Assembly: GCF_004331285.1 (NCBI RefSeq)
Contig: NZ_SJOH01000012.1
Span: 55,789-119,788 of the forward strand
DNA length: 64,000 bases
Reading direction: 5' to 3'
DNA from: Acinetobacter sp. ANC 3781
GTDB taxonomy: Bacteria > Pseudomonadota > Gammaproteobacteria > Pseudomonadales > Moraxellaceae
Below, piece by piece: positions 9,087-19,507 of this stretch. The position numbers and the translations under genes are program-made. The notes under the pieces were generated by a model. That model saw only the letters and a program-made list of their open reading frames with translations, was not told the DNA's origin and did no database searches. Numbering within the stretch: position 1 is the first letter of the stretch; each line of letters opens with the position of its first letter.

Positions 9087-10361
9087 CTATACTTTTAATT
9101 TTTCAGTTTTGATCTGATCTTGGGTTAAAGCCTGATGAGTGCTGGTAGCCACCGGTAAAATCACATTAAAAATCGTGCCTTCGCCTTCTCTAGAGTCTAC
9201 AAAAATTTCACCATGGTTCAGATCAATGAACCGTTTGCACAAGACCAATCCCAGTCCCGTACCTTTCTCTCCTGCAGTACCTTTAATACTGGCAGTCACT
9301 GACTGCTGAAACAGCTGGTCTATTTGCGCTTGACTCATACCCAAGCCCGTGTCGCGAACAGAAATATGCACGCCTGCCTCAGACTGGTTTGCGCTGATAA
9401 TGACTCGCCCCGTGCCATCTGTCGGGGTGAACTTTAAGGCATTAGAGACCAGATTCTGGATCACTGAAGTGATCATGTTGATGTCAGCACAGACTTTAAC
9501 GCCTTCTTCAATCTGGTCAATTAACTGAATGTTTTTCTTCACTGCCAGACTATTTAATACATCACAGACAATCTTGGTCGACTGTTTCAGTTCAAAGTTA
9601 ATTGGATGATAAATAAAACGCCCACCTTCCGCCATCGCCCAATTGAGCAGACTTTCTAGCAGGTTATAAGTCGATTGTGCCGTATCGTACAAATATTCAG
9701 AAATACTTTGCACACTCGATTCATCAAGTGTTTCACGCTCTTGCGCTAACACCTCCGAAAAACCCAGTAAGCCGTGAAAAGGCGCTCTTAAGTCATGCGC
9801 AATAATCTGGAAAAATTTGGTTTTACTATAGTTGAGTGCAGCTTGTTGCTCATACATTTCTTTGAGTTCAGCATGATCTGCTTTCAACTCAATAATATGG
9901 GTCAAACTATTGGTGAATTCTTGCACGGTGGCAATATCTTCCGGATTAAAACATTCTTGATGTAAATCGAAAAACAGCACCTGACCAAGCGAAACACCAT
10001 CACTCATACGCAGATCAAAAGCCAGATAGCGCTTGGCCTCTACACCAAAATGACTCACATGCTGAACCAGATTCGGATATTGAGCATGCTGATGATCAAT
10101 AAAAGCTCGCCCTTCAAAATAAGGACTTAAACAGGTTTCACCTGGGGAGCAGAATGCCTTGAAACCATGGTTTGAGGAATACCAGATATAAGGCTCATTA
10201 TGGAAAGCCAGCACAGCCTGCTGTGCACCCAGCATCTTGCGTGAAAACCTTAAAAAACGTTCAACCTGATTGATTGATGTAAAAACACCTAACAATAGTG
10301 AAAGCTTACATGCGCTAAGCTGCTCAGTTTCCGAGCCTATTTCAAGTAACTGCATTTTCAT
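9087..10361 (-). CDS. Orphan sensor histidine kinase with GAF-like input domain
   Basis: A protein of about 424 residues with no membrane segment or signal peptide. The N-terminal 150 residues look like a GAF sensor domain (FLRFSRKMLGAQQAVLAF, LGQVLFFDLHQECFNPED). A dimerisation/phosphoacceptor domain follows with the H-box (QIIAHDLRAPFHGLLGFS), then the N box (VIQNLVSNALKFTPTDG), G1 (DTGLGMS) and G2 (GTGLGLVLCKRFI) of the ATPase domain. The ORF can begin at a TTG at 10376, but the ATG at 10361 has GGA ten bases upstream. No response regulator lies beside it, so partner and signal are unknown. It is 74 bases upstream of glnE on the same strand. Confidence 0.82.
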   Translation of the reverse strand: MKMQLLEIGSETEQLSACKLSLLLGVFTSINQVERFLRFSRKMLGAQQAVLAFHNEPYIWYSSNHGFKAFCSPGETCLSPYFEGRAFIDHQHAQYPNLVQHVSHFGVEAKRYLAFDLRMSDGVSLGQVLFFDLHQECFNPEDIATVQEFTNSLTHIIELKADHAELKEMYEQQAALNYSKTKFFQIIAHDLRAPFHGLLGFSEVLAQERETLDESSVQSISEYLYDTAQSTYNLLESLLNWAMAEGGRFIYHPINFELKQSTKIVCDVLNSLAVKKNIQLIDQIEEGVKVCADINMITSVIQNLVSNALKFTPTDGTGRVIISANQSEAGVHISVRDTGLGMSQAQIDQLFQQSVTASIKGTAGEKGTGLGLVLCKRFIDLNHGEIFVDSREGEGTIFNVILPVATSTHQALTQDQIKTEKLKV

Positions 10362-10605
10362 ATCTGATTCATCCAATCACTATTGTTATTGTAAAAAAAT
10401 GATTATTACCTTTAACTTTTTAACAAATTTCCATAACAAGCACAATGGAAAAAGACATAAAGGGAGAAAATGTGACAATTTCAAGCAGATTTGCTGTATT
10501 TATTGACCCTACTCTTCTAACCTAATACTCAAAATGTAAGCAAAAATTTTCTTTAGAACATAAAAAACCCCAAGCTTTTAGTACGGGCTTGGGGTCTTTT
10601 GAATT
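10362..10605. other. Intergenic region between the kinase and tRNA-Leu
   Basis: No coding region is supported here. The stretch carries the upstream region of the kinase gene, AT-rich, and the tRNA-Leu terminator at its right end. I could not place a convincing promoter for the kinase. Confidence 0.5.
10562..10595 (-). terminator. Rho-independent terminator of tRNA-Leu
   Basis: A nine-base stem (10567-10575 with 10587-10595) is followed on the minus strand by six T residues. It lies 11 bases past the 3' end of the tRNA gene. Confidence 0.85.
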
Positions 10606-10692
10606 TGGTCCCGAGGGTCGGACTCGAACCGACACGTCATCTCTGACAGCGGATTTTGAGTCCGCCGCGTCTACCAATTTCACCACCTCGGG
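10606..10692 (-). tRNA. tRNA-Leu, anticodon CAA
   Basis: An 87-base class II tRNA reading leucine codon UUG. The minus strand gives acceptor CCCGAGG pairing with CCTCGGG, discriminator A and an encoded CCA. The D-arm is GTGAAATTGGTAGAC. The anticodon stem GCGGA/TCCGC encloses the loop CTCAAAA, giving anticodon CAA. A long variable arm follows, and the T-loop GGTTCGAGTCC is intact. The long variable arm and the D-loop agree with leucine identity. Confidence 0.97.
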
Positions 10693-10726
10693 AAAGGGGC
10701 TACAAGCGCATTAGCTTGTGGTGGCT

Positions 10727-10754
10727 ATATTACTATTAAACTCTGAATTGTCAA
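10727..10754 (-). promoter_or_regulatory. Sigma-70 promoter of tRNA-Leu
   Basis: On the minus strand a perfect -35 box TTGACA (10749-10754) and a -10 box TAATAT (10727-10732) are separated by 16 bases. Transcription should start near 10720, about 28 bases before the mature tRNA end. The strength fits a stable RNA gene. Confidence 0.8.
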
Positions 10755-10848
10755 TTATCTAATTCATTCAATTGATCACTTTTATAGCAAAAACAAAAAC
10801 TTTGTTTTAAAAAGCATCAGATATCATCTCGTTTGCTCTTTTCAGGAC

Positions 10849-10854
10849 TATAAT
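10849..10854 (+). promoter_or_regulatory. Probable -10 box for queA
   Basis: A perfect TATAAT lies 32 bases before the queA ATG. No good -35 box is found at 16-18 bases, so the promoter may depend on an activator or on sequences I cannot score. Confidence 0.45.
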
Positions 10855-10886
10855 GCGGACGTTTTTCTTATTTTTATACATTGAAG

Positions 10887-11924
10887 ATGCAACTTTCTGA
10901 CTTTAACTTTGATCTCCCTGACGAACTCATTGCCCGCTACCCTTTAGAGATGCGTAGTGCTTCACGTCTTTTGCACTTAGATCATCAAGGGCAATATCAC
11001 GATTGTCATTTTACCGACATTCTGGATTTACTCGATTCTGATGACTTACTGATTTTAAATGACACCAAAGTGATGAAAGCACGTTTAAAAGGTAAACGTG
11101 CTTCTGGGGGGGCGGTTGAAGTTCTGGTGGAACGAATGCAGGACAAATTTATTGCACACTGCCACATTAAAGCCAGCAACTCGCCTAAAGCCGGTGCTGA
11201 ACTTTTTATCGGTGAAGATGCGGTAAAAGTAACAGTGCAAGGTCGCCACGAGAACTTGTTTATTGTCGAGTTTTCACAACCGATTTTAGATGTCCTGGAT
11301 CAATACGGTGCTTTGCCTATTCCGCCTTATTTTAATCGTGAAGCCGAAGCGATTGATACCGAACGTTATCAAACGGTATTTAATGACCCGACTAAACTGG
11401 CAAGTGTCGCAGCACCAACAGCCAGCCTGCACTTCGACCAAGACTTATTGGAAAAACTTGAAGCCAAAGGTATTCAAAAAGCTTTTGTGACATTGCATGT
11501 GGGTGCAGGTACATTCTTGCCGGTACGTACAGATGATATTCAAAACCACATTATGCATAGCGAATGGTGTGATGTTCCAGAACATACGGTTGAACTGATT
11601 CGTCAAGCCAAAGCCCGGGGCAATAAAGTCATTTCGGTCGGAACCACAGCAACCCGTGCCGTTGAAAGTGCGGCTCAAGCGCATGGCGGCACATTAAATG
11701 CATGGACAGGTGATACACAAATTTTCATCTATCCAGGCTATGACTTTAAAGTGGTGGATCGTTTAATTACCAACTTCCATTTACCTGAATCTACCTTATT
11801 AATGCTCGTTTCAGCATTATCCAATCGTGATAATATTTTAAATGCCTATCAGCATGCTGTAGAAGAAAAATACCGCTTCTTTAGTTATGGCGATGCCATG
11901 CTGATTGATAAAATTACGCCTTAA
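10887..11924 (+). CDS. queA: S-adenosylmethionine:tRNA ribosyltransferase-isomerase
   Basis: A 345-residue enzyme that moves the ribosyl part of S-adenosylmethionine onto preQ1 in tRNA, making epoxyqueuosine; this is the step after Tgt. The sequence shows the family motifs [46 protein letters not shown] and the C-terminal [16 protein letters not shown]. The longer ORF begins at a TTG at 10881, but the family starts MQLSDFNF, so ATG at 10887 is used. Tgt, its partner, is encoded 2.5 kb downstream, separated by DUF3137 and lemA. Confidence 0.96.
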   Translation: MQLSDFNFDLPDELIARYPLEMRSASRLLHLDHQGQYHDCHFTDILDLLDSDDLLILNDTKVMKARLKGKRASGGAVEVLVERMQDKFIAHCHIKASNSPKAGAELFIGEDAVKVTVQGRHENLFIVEFSQPILDVLDQYGALPIPPYFNREAEAIDTERYQTVFNDPTKLASVAAPTASLHFDQDLLEKLEAKGIQKAFVTLHVGAGTFLPVRTDDIQNHIMHSEWCDVPEHTVELIRQAKARGNKVISVGTTATRAVESAAQAHGGTLNAWTGDTQIFIYPGYDFKVVDRLITNFHLPESTLLMLVSALSNRDNILNAYQHAVEEKYRFFSYGDAMLIDKITP

Positions 11925-11949
11925 TATTTACCGATAAAAGAAGCACACC

Positions 11950-12978
11950 ATGCCGCTCGATACTGTTCAACATTCGATTCATATTCGACGTAAAAAAAAT
12001 GAACGGGTTTTTCAGAATATCGCGCGGCTTTGGGAGATTGGTCGTCAGGCTCAAACCCAGCAAGATATCTTAGATCGTTTGCATCCGTGGAATGCGCCGA
12101 TTGTGCTCAAATTTGAAAATATCCTACCGCTGCTTTTAGCTGCACTAGGACTTTTTTTTATGCTGCTGATCTTTATAGGCCCCACCAATATCTGGCTACA
12201 GCTTTGTCTGGTGAGCGGTCTATTTATGATGTTCTGGGCTTATATCAGCTACGAAGATAAAAAGCCCATTGAGGATGTCATTGAATATTTAGAGCAACAG
12301 ACCATTGCTAAAAAATACCAGCTCGCCTTCCGGCAACAACCGCAACATATTTCTGTTCCGCTGCAACCGGTATTATTCATTGCGCATTTAAAACAGCTGT
12401 TTCCGGTGTTTAATCAGGGCACCCTCTCTAACGATATTCCCTATTACGCCAGTACGGTATGGTCAGATGAAGAAGGTAAACAGCATCAGGTCATGGTCTT
12501 TCAATACCATTATGTTAATGAAGTTCGCGTTCGTGATAAAGATGGCAGTGATGTCAAAGTCAAAGAAGTACACAAGGATTTATGGGGGGTGTTCGTTTTT
12601 GATGTAGAAATCCAGGGACTTGCAATTACCACGGCACGTAAGAATTTTTATTATCCTTATAGCTTTCCCTGGCATACCAGTGATATTCAGACCAATCAAA
12701 AATTAAATATTTTTGGCAGTAATGAAATGCAAACTGCAAAATTACTTTCACCGGCATTTGTATTGAAACTGGCTGATTTTTTTGCCCAGCGTCAGGGCGA
12801 TTTAATGTTTCATCCGACCAGTCACACTTTATGTTTTTTAGGTTCTGCCGATTTATTTAAAATATCGAGCCAAGCTAAAAATATTCAAGATATTTCCGTA
12901 TTACGTGGACACTTACGTACTTTTAAATTACCTTATTTAGAAAGCTTACAGCGTGATTTAACGCACTTTTTAAAATAG
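11950..12978 (+). CDS. DUF3137-domain membrane protein
   Basis: A 342-residue protein with two adjacent membrane segments at about residues 59-95 (LLLAALGLFFMLLIFIG and LCLVSGLFMMFWAYI) and a soluble C-terminal domain (TVWSDEEGKQHQVMVFQYHY; FDVEIQGLAITTARKNFYYPY; GSNEMQTAKLLSPAFVLKLADF). This matches the DUF3137 family, often encoded beside LemA, as here. Function is unknown; the pairing suggests a membrane complex. It starts 25 bases after queA, and lemA begins 28 bases after its stop. Confidence 0.8.
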   Translation: MPLDTVQHSIHIRRKKNERVFQNIARLWEIGRQAQTQQDILDRLHPWNAPIVLKFENILPLLLAALGLFFMLLIFIGPTNIWLQLCLVSGLFMMFWAYISYEDKKPIEDVIEYLEQQTIAKKYQLAFRQQPQHISVPLQPVLFIAHLKQLFPVFNQGTLSNDIPYYASTVWSDEEGKQHQVMVFQYHYVNEVRVRDKDGSDVKVKEVHKDLWGVFVFDVEIQGLAITTARKNFYYPYSFPWHTSDIQTNQKLNIFGSNEMQTAKLLSPAFVLKLADFFAQRQGDLMFHPTSHTLCFLGSADLFKISSQAKNIQDISVLRGHLRTFKLPYLESLQRDLTHFLK

Positions 12979-13006
12979 CAATAATGAATGTTTTGGGGAC
13001 ATATAC

Positions 13007-13573
13007 ATGGGGTTGTTAATTTTTTTGCTATTGATCATTGCCGTGGTTGTTGCATGTATCATGATTCGCAATAATATTGTGCGTCATCACAATGCTTCTA
13101 TCCGTGCCTGGTCAGATGTGGCCAGCTATGAACGTCAGAAAATTAAAATTCTTGATGGTTTACAACCCTTAGTCGAGCAATATTCAAGTTTTGAAAAAGG
13201 CACTTTAGAAAAAGTGACTGAACTGCGTCAGAATATTTTAAATTTGAATGTAAATAATACCGATGTCTCGCAATTACAACGCATCGAAAGCTTGAATAAA
13301 GAATTAATGCGCAGTCTAAATGTAGTGGTTGAAAACTATCCCGAACTGAAAGCCAATGAAATTTATCTAAAAATGATGAATGAAATTGAAGAGCAAAATG
13401 AAAATGTCGGTGCAGCGATTACTATTTTTAACCGTAATGTAGAGCTGTTTAACAACCATATTCAGATTTTTCCCAATAACATCGTCAATACCATGACCAT
13501 GGGTAAAAAAGCCATTCGTCCCTTTCGAGATCAAGCGGTCACCCAAAATTTTGACTATCGACCTAATTTTTAA
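13007..13573 (+). CDS. lemA: LemA family protein
   Basis: A 188-residue protein with one N-terminal membrane segment (residues 2-22) and a helical LemA domain. The hallmark stretch (VENYPELKANEIYLKMMNE, then AITIFNRNVELFNNHIQIFP) is clear. LemA proteins are membrane-anchored with a helical bundle exposed outside the cytoplasm; their role is poorly defined. A GGGGA ribosome-binding site lies nine bases before the ATG. With the DUF3137 gene it forms a two-gene cassette between queA and tgt. The last residues (QNFDYRPNF) differ from the usual tail of the family. Confidence 0.88.
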   Translation: MGLLIFLLLIIAVVVACIMIRNNIVRHHNASIRAWSDVASYERQKIKILDGLQPLVEQYSSFEKGTLEKVTELRQNILNLNVNNTDVSQLQRIESLNKELMRSLNVVVENYPELKANEIYLKMMNEIEEQNENVGAAITIFNRNVELFNNHIQIFPNNIVNTMTMGKKAIRPFRDQAVTQNFDYRPNF

Positions 13574-13579
13574 TAGCTC

Positions 13580-13624
13580 GGGACTTCTTGTATTCAGCAT
13601 TTATCAATAACGACAAGAAGTCCC
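13580..13624 (+). terminator. 12-base hairpin after lemA (possible terminator)
   Basis: A perfect 12-base inverted repeat (13580-13591 with 13613-13624) with a 21-base loop begins six bases after the lemA stop. No T-run follows on either strand, so it may be a factor-dependent end or an mRNA-stabilising hairpin rather than a classical terminator. Confidence 0.5.
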
Positions 13625-15552
<1,928 letters not shown>

Positions 15553-15658
15553 TCTTTCAGTATTTGCGCTGAAGAAAAAGACAGGGTAAATTGCTGAACA
15601 AGTTATTTTATTTATCATCATATTGTTGATATACAGTTTTTTATTTTAGGAAAATGAA

Positions 15659-15988
15659 ATGAGCCTTTTTATTTCTACTGCTCACGCAGCGGGTGAAGCT
15701 GCAACCCAGCCAAGTTTGGTTACTAACCTTTTGATGATTGCAGTATTTGTCGCAATTTTCTATTTCCTTATTTGGCGTCCTCAAGCAAAACGTGCTAAAG
15801 AACACCGTACGCTAGTTGAAAGCCTGGGTGTAGGTAGTGAAGTGGTTTTTGCCGGTGGTTTAATGGGCAAAATCACTAAACTTGAAGGCGATTTTGCAGT
15901 GGTTGAATTAAGTCGTGGCGTAGAAGTAAAAATTCAGCGTGCAAGTGTGATTTCAGTTCTTCCTGAAGGCACATTAAATAATCTCTAA
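15659..15988 (+). CDS. yajC: Preprotein translocase subunit YajC
   Basis: A 109-residue small inner-membrane protein, an accessory of the SecDF part of the Sec translocon. A single membrane helix spans about residues 21-39 (NLLMIAVFVAIFYFLIW), followed by RPQAKRAKEHR and the conserved soluble tail (LGVGSEVVFAGGLMGKI). TAGG lies eight bases before the chosen ATG; an out-of-frame ATG sits five bases upstream. It precedes secD with a terminator-like hairpin in between. Confidence 0.95.
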   Translation: MSLFISTAHAAGEAATQPSLVTNLLMIAVFVAIFYFLIWRPQAKRAKEHRTLVESLGVGSEVVFAGGLMGKITKLEGDFAVVELSRGVEVKIQRASVISVLPEGTLNNL

Positions 15989-15996
15989 TCAAAAAT

Positions 15997-16020
15997 AGTC
16001 GTGCCCTAGCACGACTTTTT
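15997..16020 (+). terminator. Intrinsic terminator or attenuator between yajC and secD
   Basis: An eight-base perfect stem (15997-16004 with 16009-16016), a CCTA loop and four T residues, then CATTTT. It sits 20 bases before the secD ATG, so some transcripts from yajC probably stop here, leaving secD/secF at a lower level unless a further promoter exists. Confidence 0.7.
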
Positions 16021-16039
16021 CATTTTAAGAAGAAAACAA

Positions 16040-17941
16040 ATGCGTTACCCAGCATGGAAATATCTGCTGATCGTCGTAGTTTTGATGATTAGTACATTAT
16101 ATGCCCTGCCTAGTTTGTATCCCGATGAACCTGCTGTTCAAATTTCGGGTGCCAAAGCCGGTACCCAAATTGACCAAAGCATCGTACAAAAAGCAGAGCA
16201 ATTATTAGAAAGTGAAAAAATTCCAAGCCATGACAATAGCTTTAGCAATAATGCTGCCCTTTTGCGTCTCGATTCTTCAGAAGCCCAATTAAAAGCCAAA
16301 GAAGTATTGCGTCGTGGACTGGGTGACAATTATGTTGTTGCATTAAACCTGGCTCCAACCACTCCTGAATGGCTGCAAAAAATTGGTGCTAAACCAATGA
16401 AATTGGGTCTGGATTTACGTGGTGGTGTGCACTTCTTATTAGAAGTGGATATGGATAAAGCCATCAGTCAGCGTATGGAAACATCTGCAACTGATTTACG
16501 TCGTCAACTGCGTGACAACAAACTGAAATTCAATAGCCTGGCTTTGAATAACAACACCATTACTGTGCAGTTTGCCAATAACAGTGATCGTGATGCGGTG
16601 ATGGACTTCTTGCGTCGTAATGGCAATGAATTTACTCAGCAAGCGATTGCATCAACCTCGGGTTCAACTTTACGCCTGAACTATACCGATGTACGCAAGC
16701 AAGAAATTCAGTCGTATGCGGTAAATCAAAACTTAACCACCTTGCGTAACCGTATTAACGAGTTAGGTGTAGCGGAAGCATTGGTTCAAACCCAGGGTAG
16801 CAACCGTATTGTGGTTGAACTTCCGGGTGTTCAGGACACTGCTGAAGCAAAACGTGTTCTGGGTCGTACAGCAAATCTGGAATTCCGTCTGGTTTCTGAT
16901 TTGAATGACCAATATATCGATCCGTATACTGGTAAATCGAATGGTCAGGCATTACCTCCAGGTACAGAAACCTTTGCTTATGAATCACTGGATAGTGGGC
17001 GCGAATTACTGCTCAACCGTAACCGTATTCTGACTGGTGAACGTGTCCAAAATGCATCGAGTGGCTTTAGCCAAGATAGCGGTGGCGCTGAAGTAAATAT
17101 TACTTTAGACAGTGCTGGCGGCAAGCTGATGTCAGATGCAACACGTACTGCAGTGGGTAAACGCATGGCTGTATTGTTCATTGAGAACAAGCAAAAAATC
17201 AGTTATGTACCCGATCCTGTAACCGGTGCACAAACTGAAGTGCGTACCTCTTATGCAGAATCTGTCGTGATTAATGCGGCAACCATTCAGGCCGTATTAG
17301 GTTCACAATTCCGTATTACCGGTCTGGATTCGCCACAAGAAGCGGCTGAACTTGCGCTGATGCTTCGTGCAGGTGCTTTGGCTGCGCCAATGTACTTTGT
17401 TGAAGAACGGGTAGTCGGTCCGAGCCTGGGTCAAGAAAATATTGACAAAGGGGTGTTATCGACCCAAATCGGTTTCATTCTGGTTGCAATCTGGATGGTG
17501 GTGTTCTTCCGCCTGTTCGGTGTGATCGCCAACTTTGCCCTGCTTGCCAACTTAGCAATGATCCTGACTGTCATGTCATGGATTGGTGCTTCGCTGACCC
17601 TTCCGGGTATTGCCGGTATCGTGATCACTATTGGTATGGCAGTCGATGCCAACGTACTGATCTGTGAGCGAATAAGGGAAGAGATGAAATGGGGAGCCTC
17701 GCCCAAACAGGCGATTGTCGCGGGTTATGATCGAGCCTATAACACCATTTTTGACTCCAACTTAACCACATTCCTGGTTGCGTTTATTCTTTTTGCCATC
17801 GGTACTGGCCCGATTAAGGGCTTTGCTGTGACATTAATGATCGGTATTATTTGCTCGATGTTTACTGCAATTACAGTAACCCGTGCAATCGTACAGCTCA
17901 TTTATGGTAAAAAACGTAACTTGAAGAAGTTGAGCATTTAA
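16040..17941 (+). CDS. secD: Protein translocase subunit SecD
   Basis: A 633-residue RND-family inner-membrane protein that uses the proton gradient to pull exported proteins across after SecA. One N-terminal membrane helix (residues 8-24) is followed by a large periplasmic domain starting with the LGLDLRGGVHFLLEVDM motif. The C-terminal membrane bundle of five helices includes GMAVDANVLICERIREE. AAGAAG lies seven bases before the ATG. secF follows after eight bases. Length is normal for Acinetobacter and Pseudomonas SecD. Confidence 0.97.
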   Translation: MRYPAWKYLLIVVVLMISTLYALPSLYPDEPAVQISGAKAGTQIDQSIVQKAEQLLESEKIPSHDNSFSNNAALLRLDSSEAQLKAKEVLRRGLGDNYVVALNLAPTTPEWLQKIGAKPMKLGLDLRGGVHFLLEVDMDKAISQRMETSATDLRRQLRDNKLKFNSLALNNNTITVQFANNSDRDAVMDFLRRNGNEFTQQAIASTSGSTLRLNYTDVRKQEIQSYAVNQNLTTLRNRINELGVAEALVQTQGSNRIVVELPGVQDTAEAKRVLGRTANLEFRLVSDLNDQYIDPYTGKSNGQALPPGTETFAYESLDSGRELLLNRNRILTGERVQNASSGFSQDSGGAEVNITLDSAGGKLMSDATRTAVGKRMAVLFIENKQKISYVPDPVTGAQTEVRTSYAESVVINAATIQAVLGSQFRITGLDSPQEAAELALMLRAGALAAPMYFVEERVVGPSLGQENIDKGVLSTQIGFILVAIWMVVFFRLFGVIANFALLANLAMILTVMSWIGASLTLPGIAGIVITIGMAVDANVLICERIREEMKWGASPKQAIVAGYDRAYNTIFDSNLTTFLVAFILFAIGTGPIKGFAVTLMIGIICSMFTAITVTRAIVQLIYGKKRNLKKLSI

Positions 17942-17949
17942 GGAGATCT

Positions 17950-18924
17950 ATGATGACTGATATGACTCAACCTGATTCAAAAAAATACGGTCGTCCTGAT
18001 GATGAACGGATAATTCCGTTTATGAAAATTGCCAAACCAGCGGCAATTTTTTCCATCATCCTGACGATTGCAAGCCTGTTCTTTATTGTGACCAAAGGTC
18101 TAAACCTCGGTTTAGACTTTACCGGTGGTGTTTCTGCAGAATTAAACTATGCACAGCCTGCCAACCAGGCTGAAGTGGTTAAAGCTTTAGATCAAGCCGG
18201 TTTTAAAGATGCAGTGGTGCAGACCCTCGGCAGCAATAAAGACCTTTTGGTGCGTATGCCTCCTCAAGACCTTGAAGTAGAAGACTTGAGTAACGCAATT
18301 GCCAAAGCCGCGCAATTACCAAACAATGCTGCTGAAGTCCATAAAGTGGACTCTGTCGGTGGCCAAGTCGGAAATGAGCTATATATTCGATCTGCAGGTG
18401 CAGTTGGATTGGCAATGTTATTAATGCTGGTTTACGTCACCATTCGTTTCGAATTCAAGCTGGCTTTAGGTGCGGTGCTTTCGTTATTCCATGACGTCAT
18501 TGTAACAGTGGGTATTTTTGCCCTGATGCAATGGCCGTTTGACTTGACCGTACTGGCTGCCATTCTGGCACTTTTAGGCTTCTCGCTAAACGATAACATT
18601 GTGGTATCGGATCGTATTCGTGAAAATTTCCGCAAGATCCGTGGCGCAAGCCCGCGGGAAGTTATCGATATTTCTTTGACTGAAACCTTACGTCGTACCA
18701 TTCATACCTCTGCCACTTTATTGCTGGTGGTTCTTGCAATGATGTTCCTGGGTGGTGATGGTTTACACTGGTTCTCTGTCGCGATGTTTATTGGGGTATT
18801 TGTCGGTACCTATTCTTCAATTTACATTGGTACAGCCTTCGCTCTTTGGCGTGGTCTGAACCGTCAGGACTTCATTGTTCAGATTAAGCCTGAATTTGAA
18901 GAAGAAGAAGAAATTCCTAGATAG
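17950..18924 (+). CDS. secF: Protein translocase subunit SecF
   Basis: A 324-residue partner of SecD. The first membrane helix is at about residues 30-50, then the LGLDFTGGVSAEL motif opens the periplasmic domain, and the C-terminal helices carry FSLNDNIVVSDRIRENFR. The tail is acidic (EFEEEEEIPR). AGGAG precedes two in-frame ATGs (17950, 17953); either could be used. It is co-transcribed with secD and ends at a strong terminator. Confidence 0.97.
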   Translation: MMTDMTQPDSKKYGRPDDERIIPFMKIAKPAAIFSIILTIASLFFIVTKGLNLGLDFTGGVSAELNYAQPANQAEVVKALDQAGFKDAVVQTLGSNKDLLVRMPPQDLEVEDLSNAIAKAAQLPNNAAEVHKVDSVGGQVGNELYIRSAGAVGLAMLLMLVYVTIRFEFKLALGAVLSLFHDVIVTVGIFALMQWPFDLTVLAAILALLGFSLNDNIVVSDRIRENFRKIRGASPREVIDISLTETLRRTIHTSATLLLVVLAMMFLGGDGLHWFSVAMFIGVFVGTYSSIYIGTAFALWRGLNRQDFIVQIKPEFEEEEEIPR

Positions 18925-18963
18925 TTTTTTCTTTGAAGCCAAATCAGCTTTAAATTGACATAC

Positions 18964-18990
18964 AAAGCCCATCTTGAGATGGGCTTTTTT
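18964..18990 (+). terminator. Rho-independent terminator after secF
   Basis: A ten-base perfect stem (18964-18973 with 18978-18987), a TTGA loop and a run of T. On the minus strand the stem is flanked by fewer T residues but may also end the convergent transcript from 19051. Confidence 0.85.
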
Positions 18991-19050
18991 ATATTCAACC
19001 AAAATTGTCTCGAAAATAAATTCATCTTGGTTGTATGCTTTGGCTTAGAT

Positions 19051-19485
19051 TTAGAACTTAACCAGATTACCTTTTAAAGCAACGCTGGCAACGGCCATCC
19101 CTTTAAAGCACTGATAGGTGGTTGTGCTTTTGCTTTCATTCGATTTGAAATAGCTGACAATATTGGTGACTGCATTTGCCCCTTGCGCTTTTGCCGTATT
19201 TTGTAATTGAATCAATGCAGAACGTAAAACATGATCACAAGCTGTTTCTGCAGATTTGGCGAAACCATTGGTTTTTTTGTTGGTCACCGCATCTTTTTGT
19301 ATCACTTTACCGCCAGACTTGGTTCCTGCCAGATAAAACTTCACGGAACCATCCAAAGTTCCATCTGCAACAGCACGCTCAACTGCACTTTTGAAATCCA
19401 GATTATGCGCAGTATCAGCAGCCTGAGCTGAAACAAGCCCACCGAAACACAAAGCTGCTATAAGTGTTAATTTTTTTATTAACAT
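19051..19485 (-). CDS. Small exported protein of the kind often mislabelled excinuclease ATPase subunit
   Basis: A 144-residue protein with a signal peptide (KKLTLIAALCFGGLVSAQA, cut before AD). The mature part has a two-residue-repeat-like core (DGSVKFYLAGTKSGGKVIQK, ETACDHVLRSALIQLQNTAK, GANAVTNIVSYFKSNE, CFKGMAVASVALKG) shared with proteobacterial proteins that databases often call excinuclease ATPase subunit. It has no ATPase motif, so that name is wrong. The GANAVTNI segment recalls YbjQ/RcsF-like folds. I used ATG at 19485 with AAGAGGG upstream, not the longer ORF start at 19554. It lies 22 bases after the last ketosynthase of the aryl polyene cluster and is probably co-transcribed. Confidence 0.7.
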   Translation of the reverse strand: MLIKKLTLIAALCFGGLVSAQAADTAHNLDFKSAVERAVADGTLDGSVKFYLAGTKSGGKVIQKDAVTNKKTNGFAKSAETACDHVLRSALIQLQNTAKAQGANAVTNIVSYFKSNESKSTTTYQCFKGMAVASVALKGNLVKF

Positions 19486-19507
19486 GATTTTTACCCTCTT
19501 GTTGTTG

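Noticed and set aside
13580..13624. Insertion-sequence end (terminal inverted repeat) after lemA
   Set aside because: The 12-base repeat is a close hairpin, not a pair at distant ends, and no transposase or target duplication is present.
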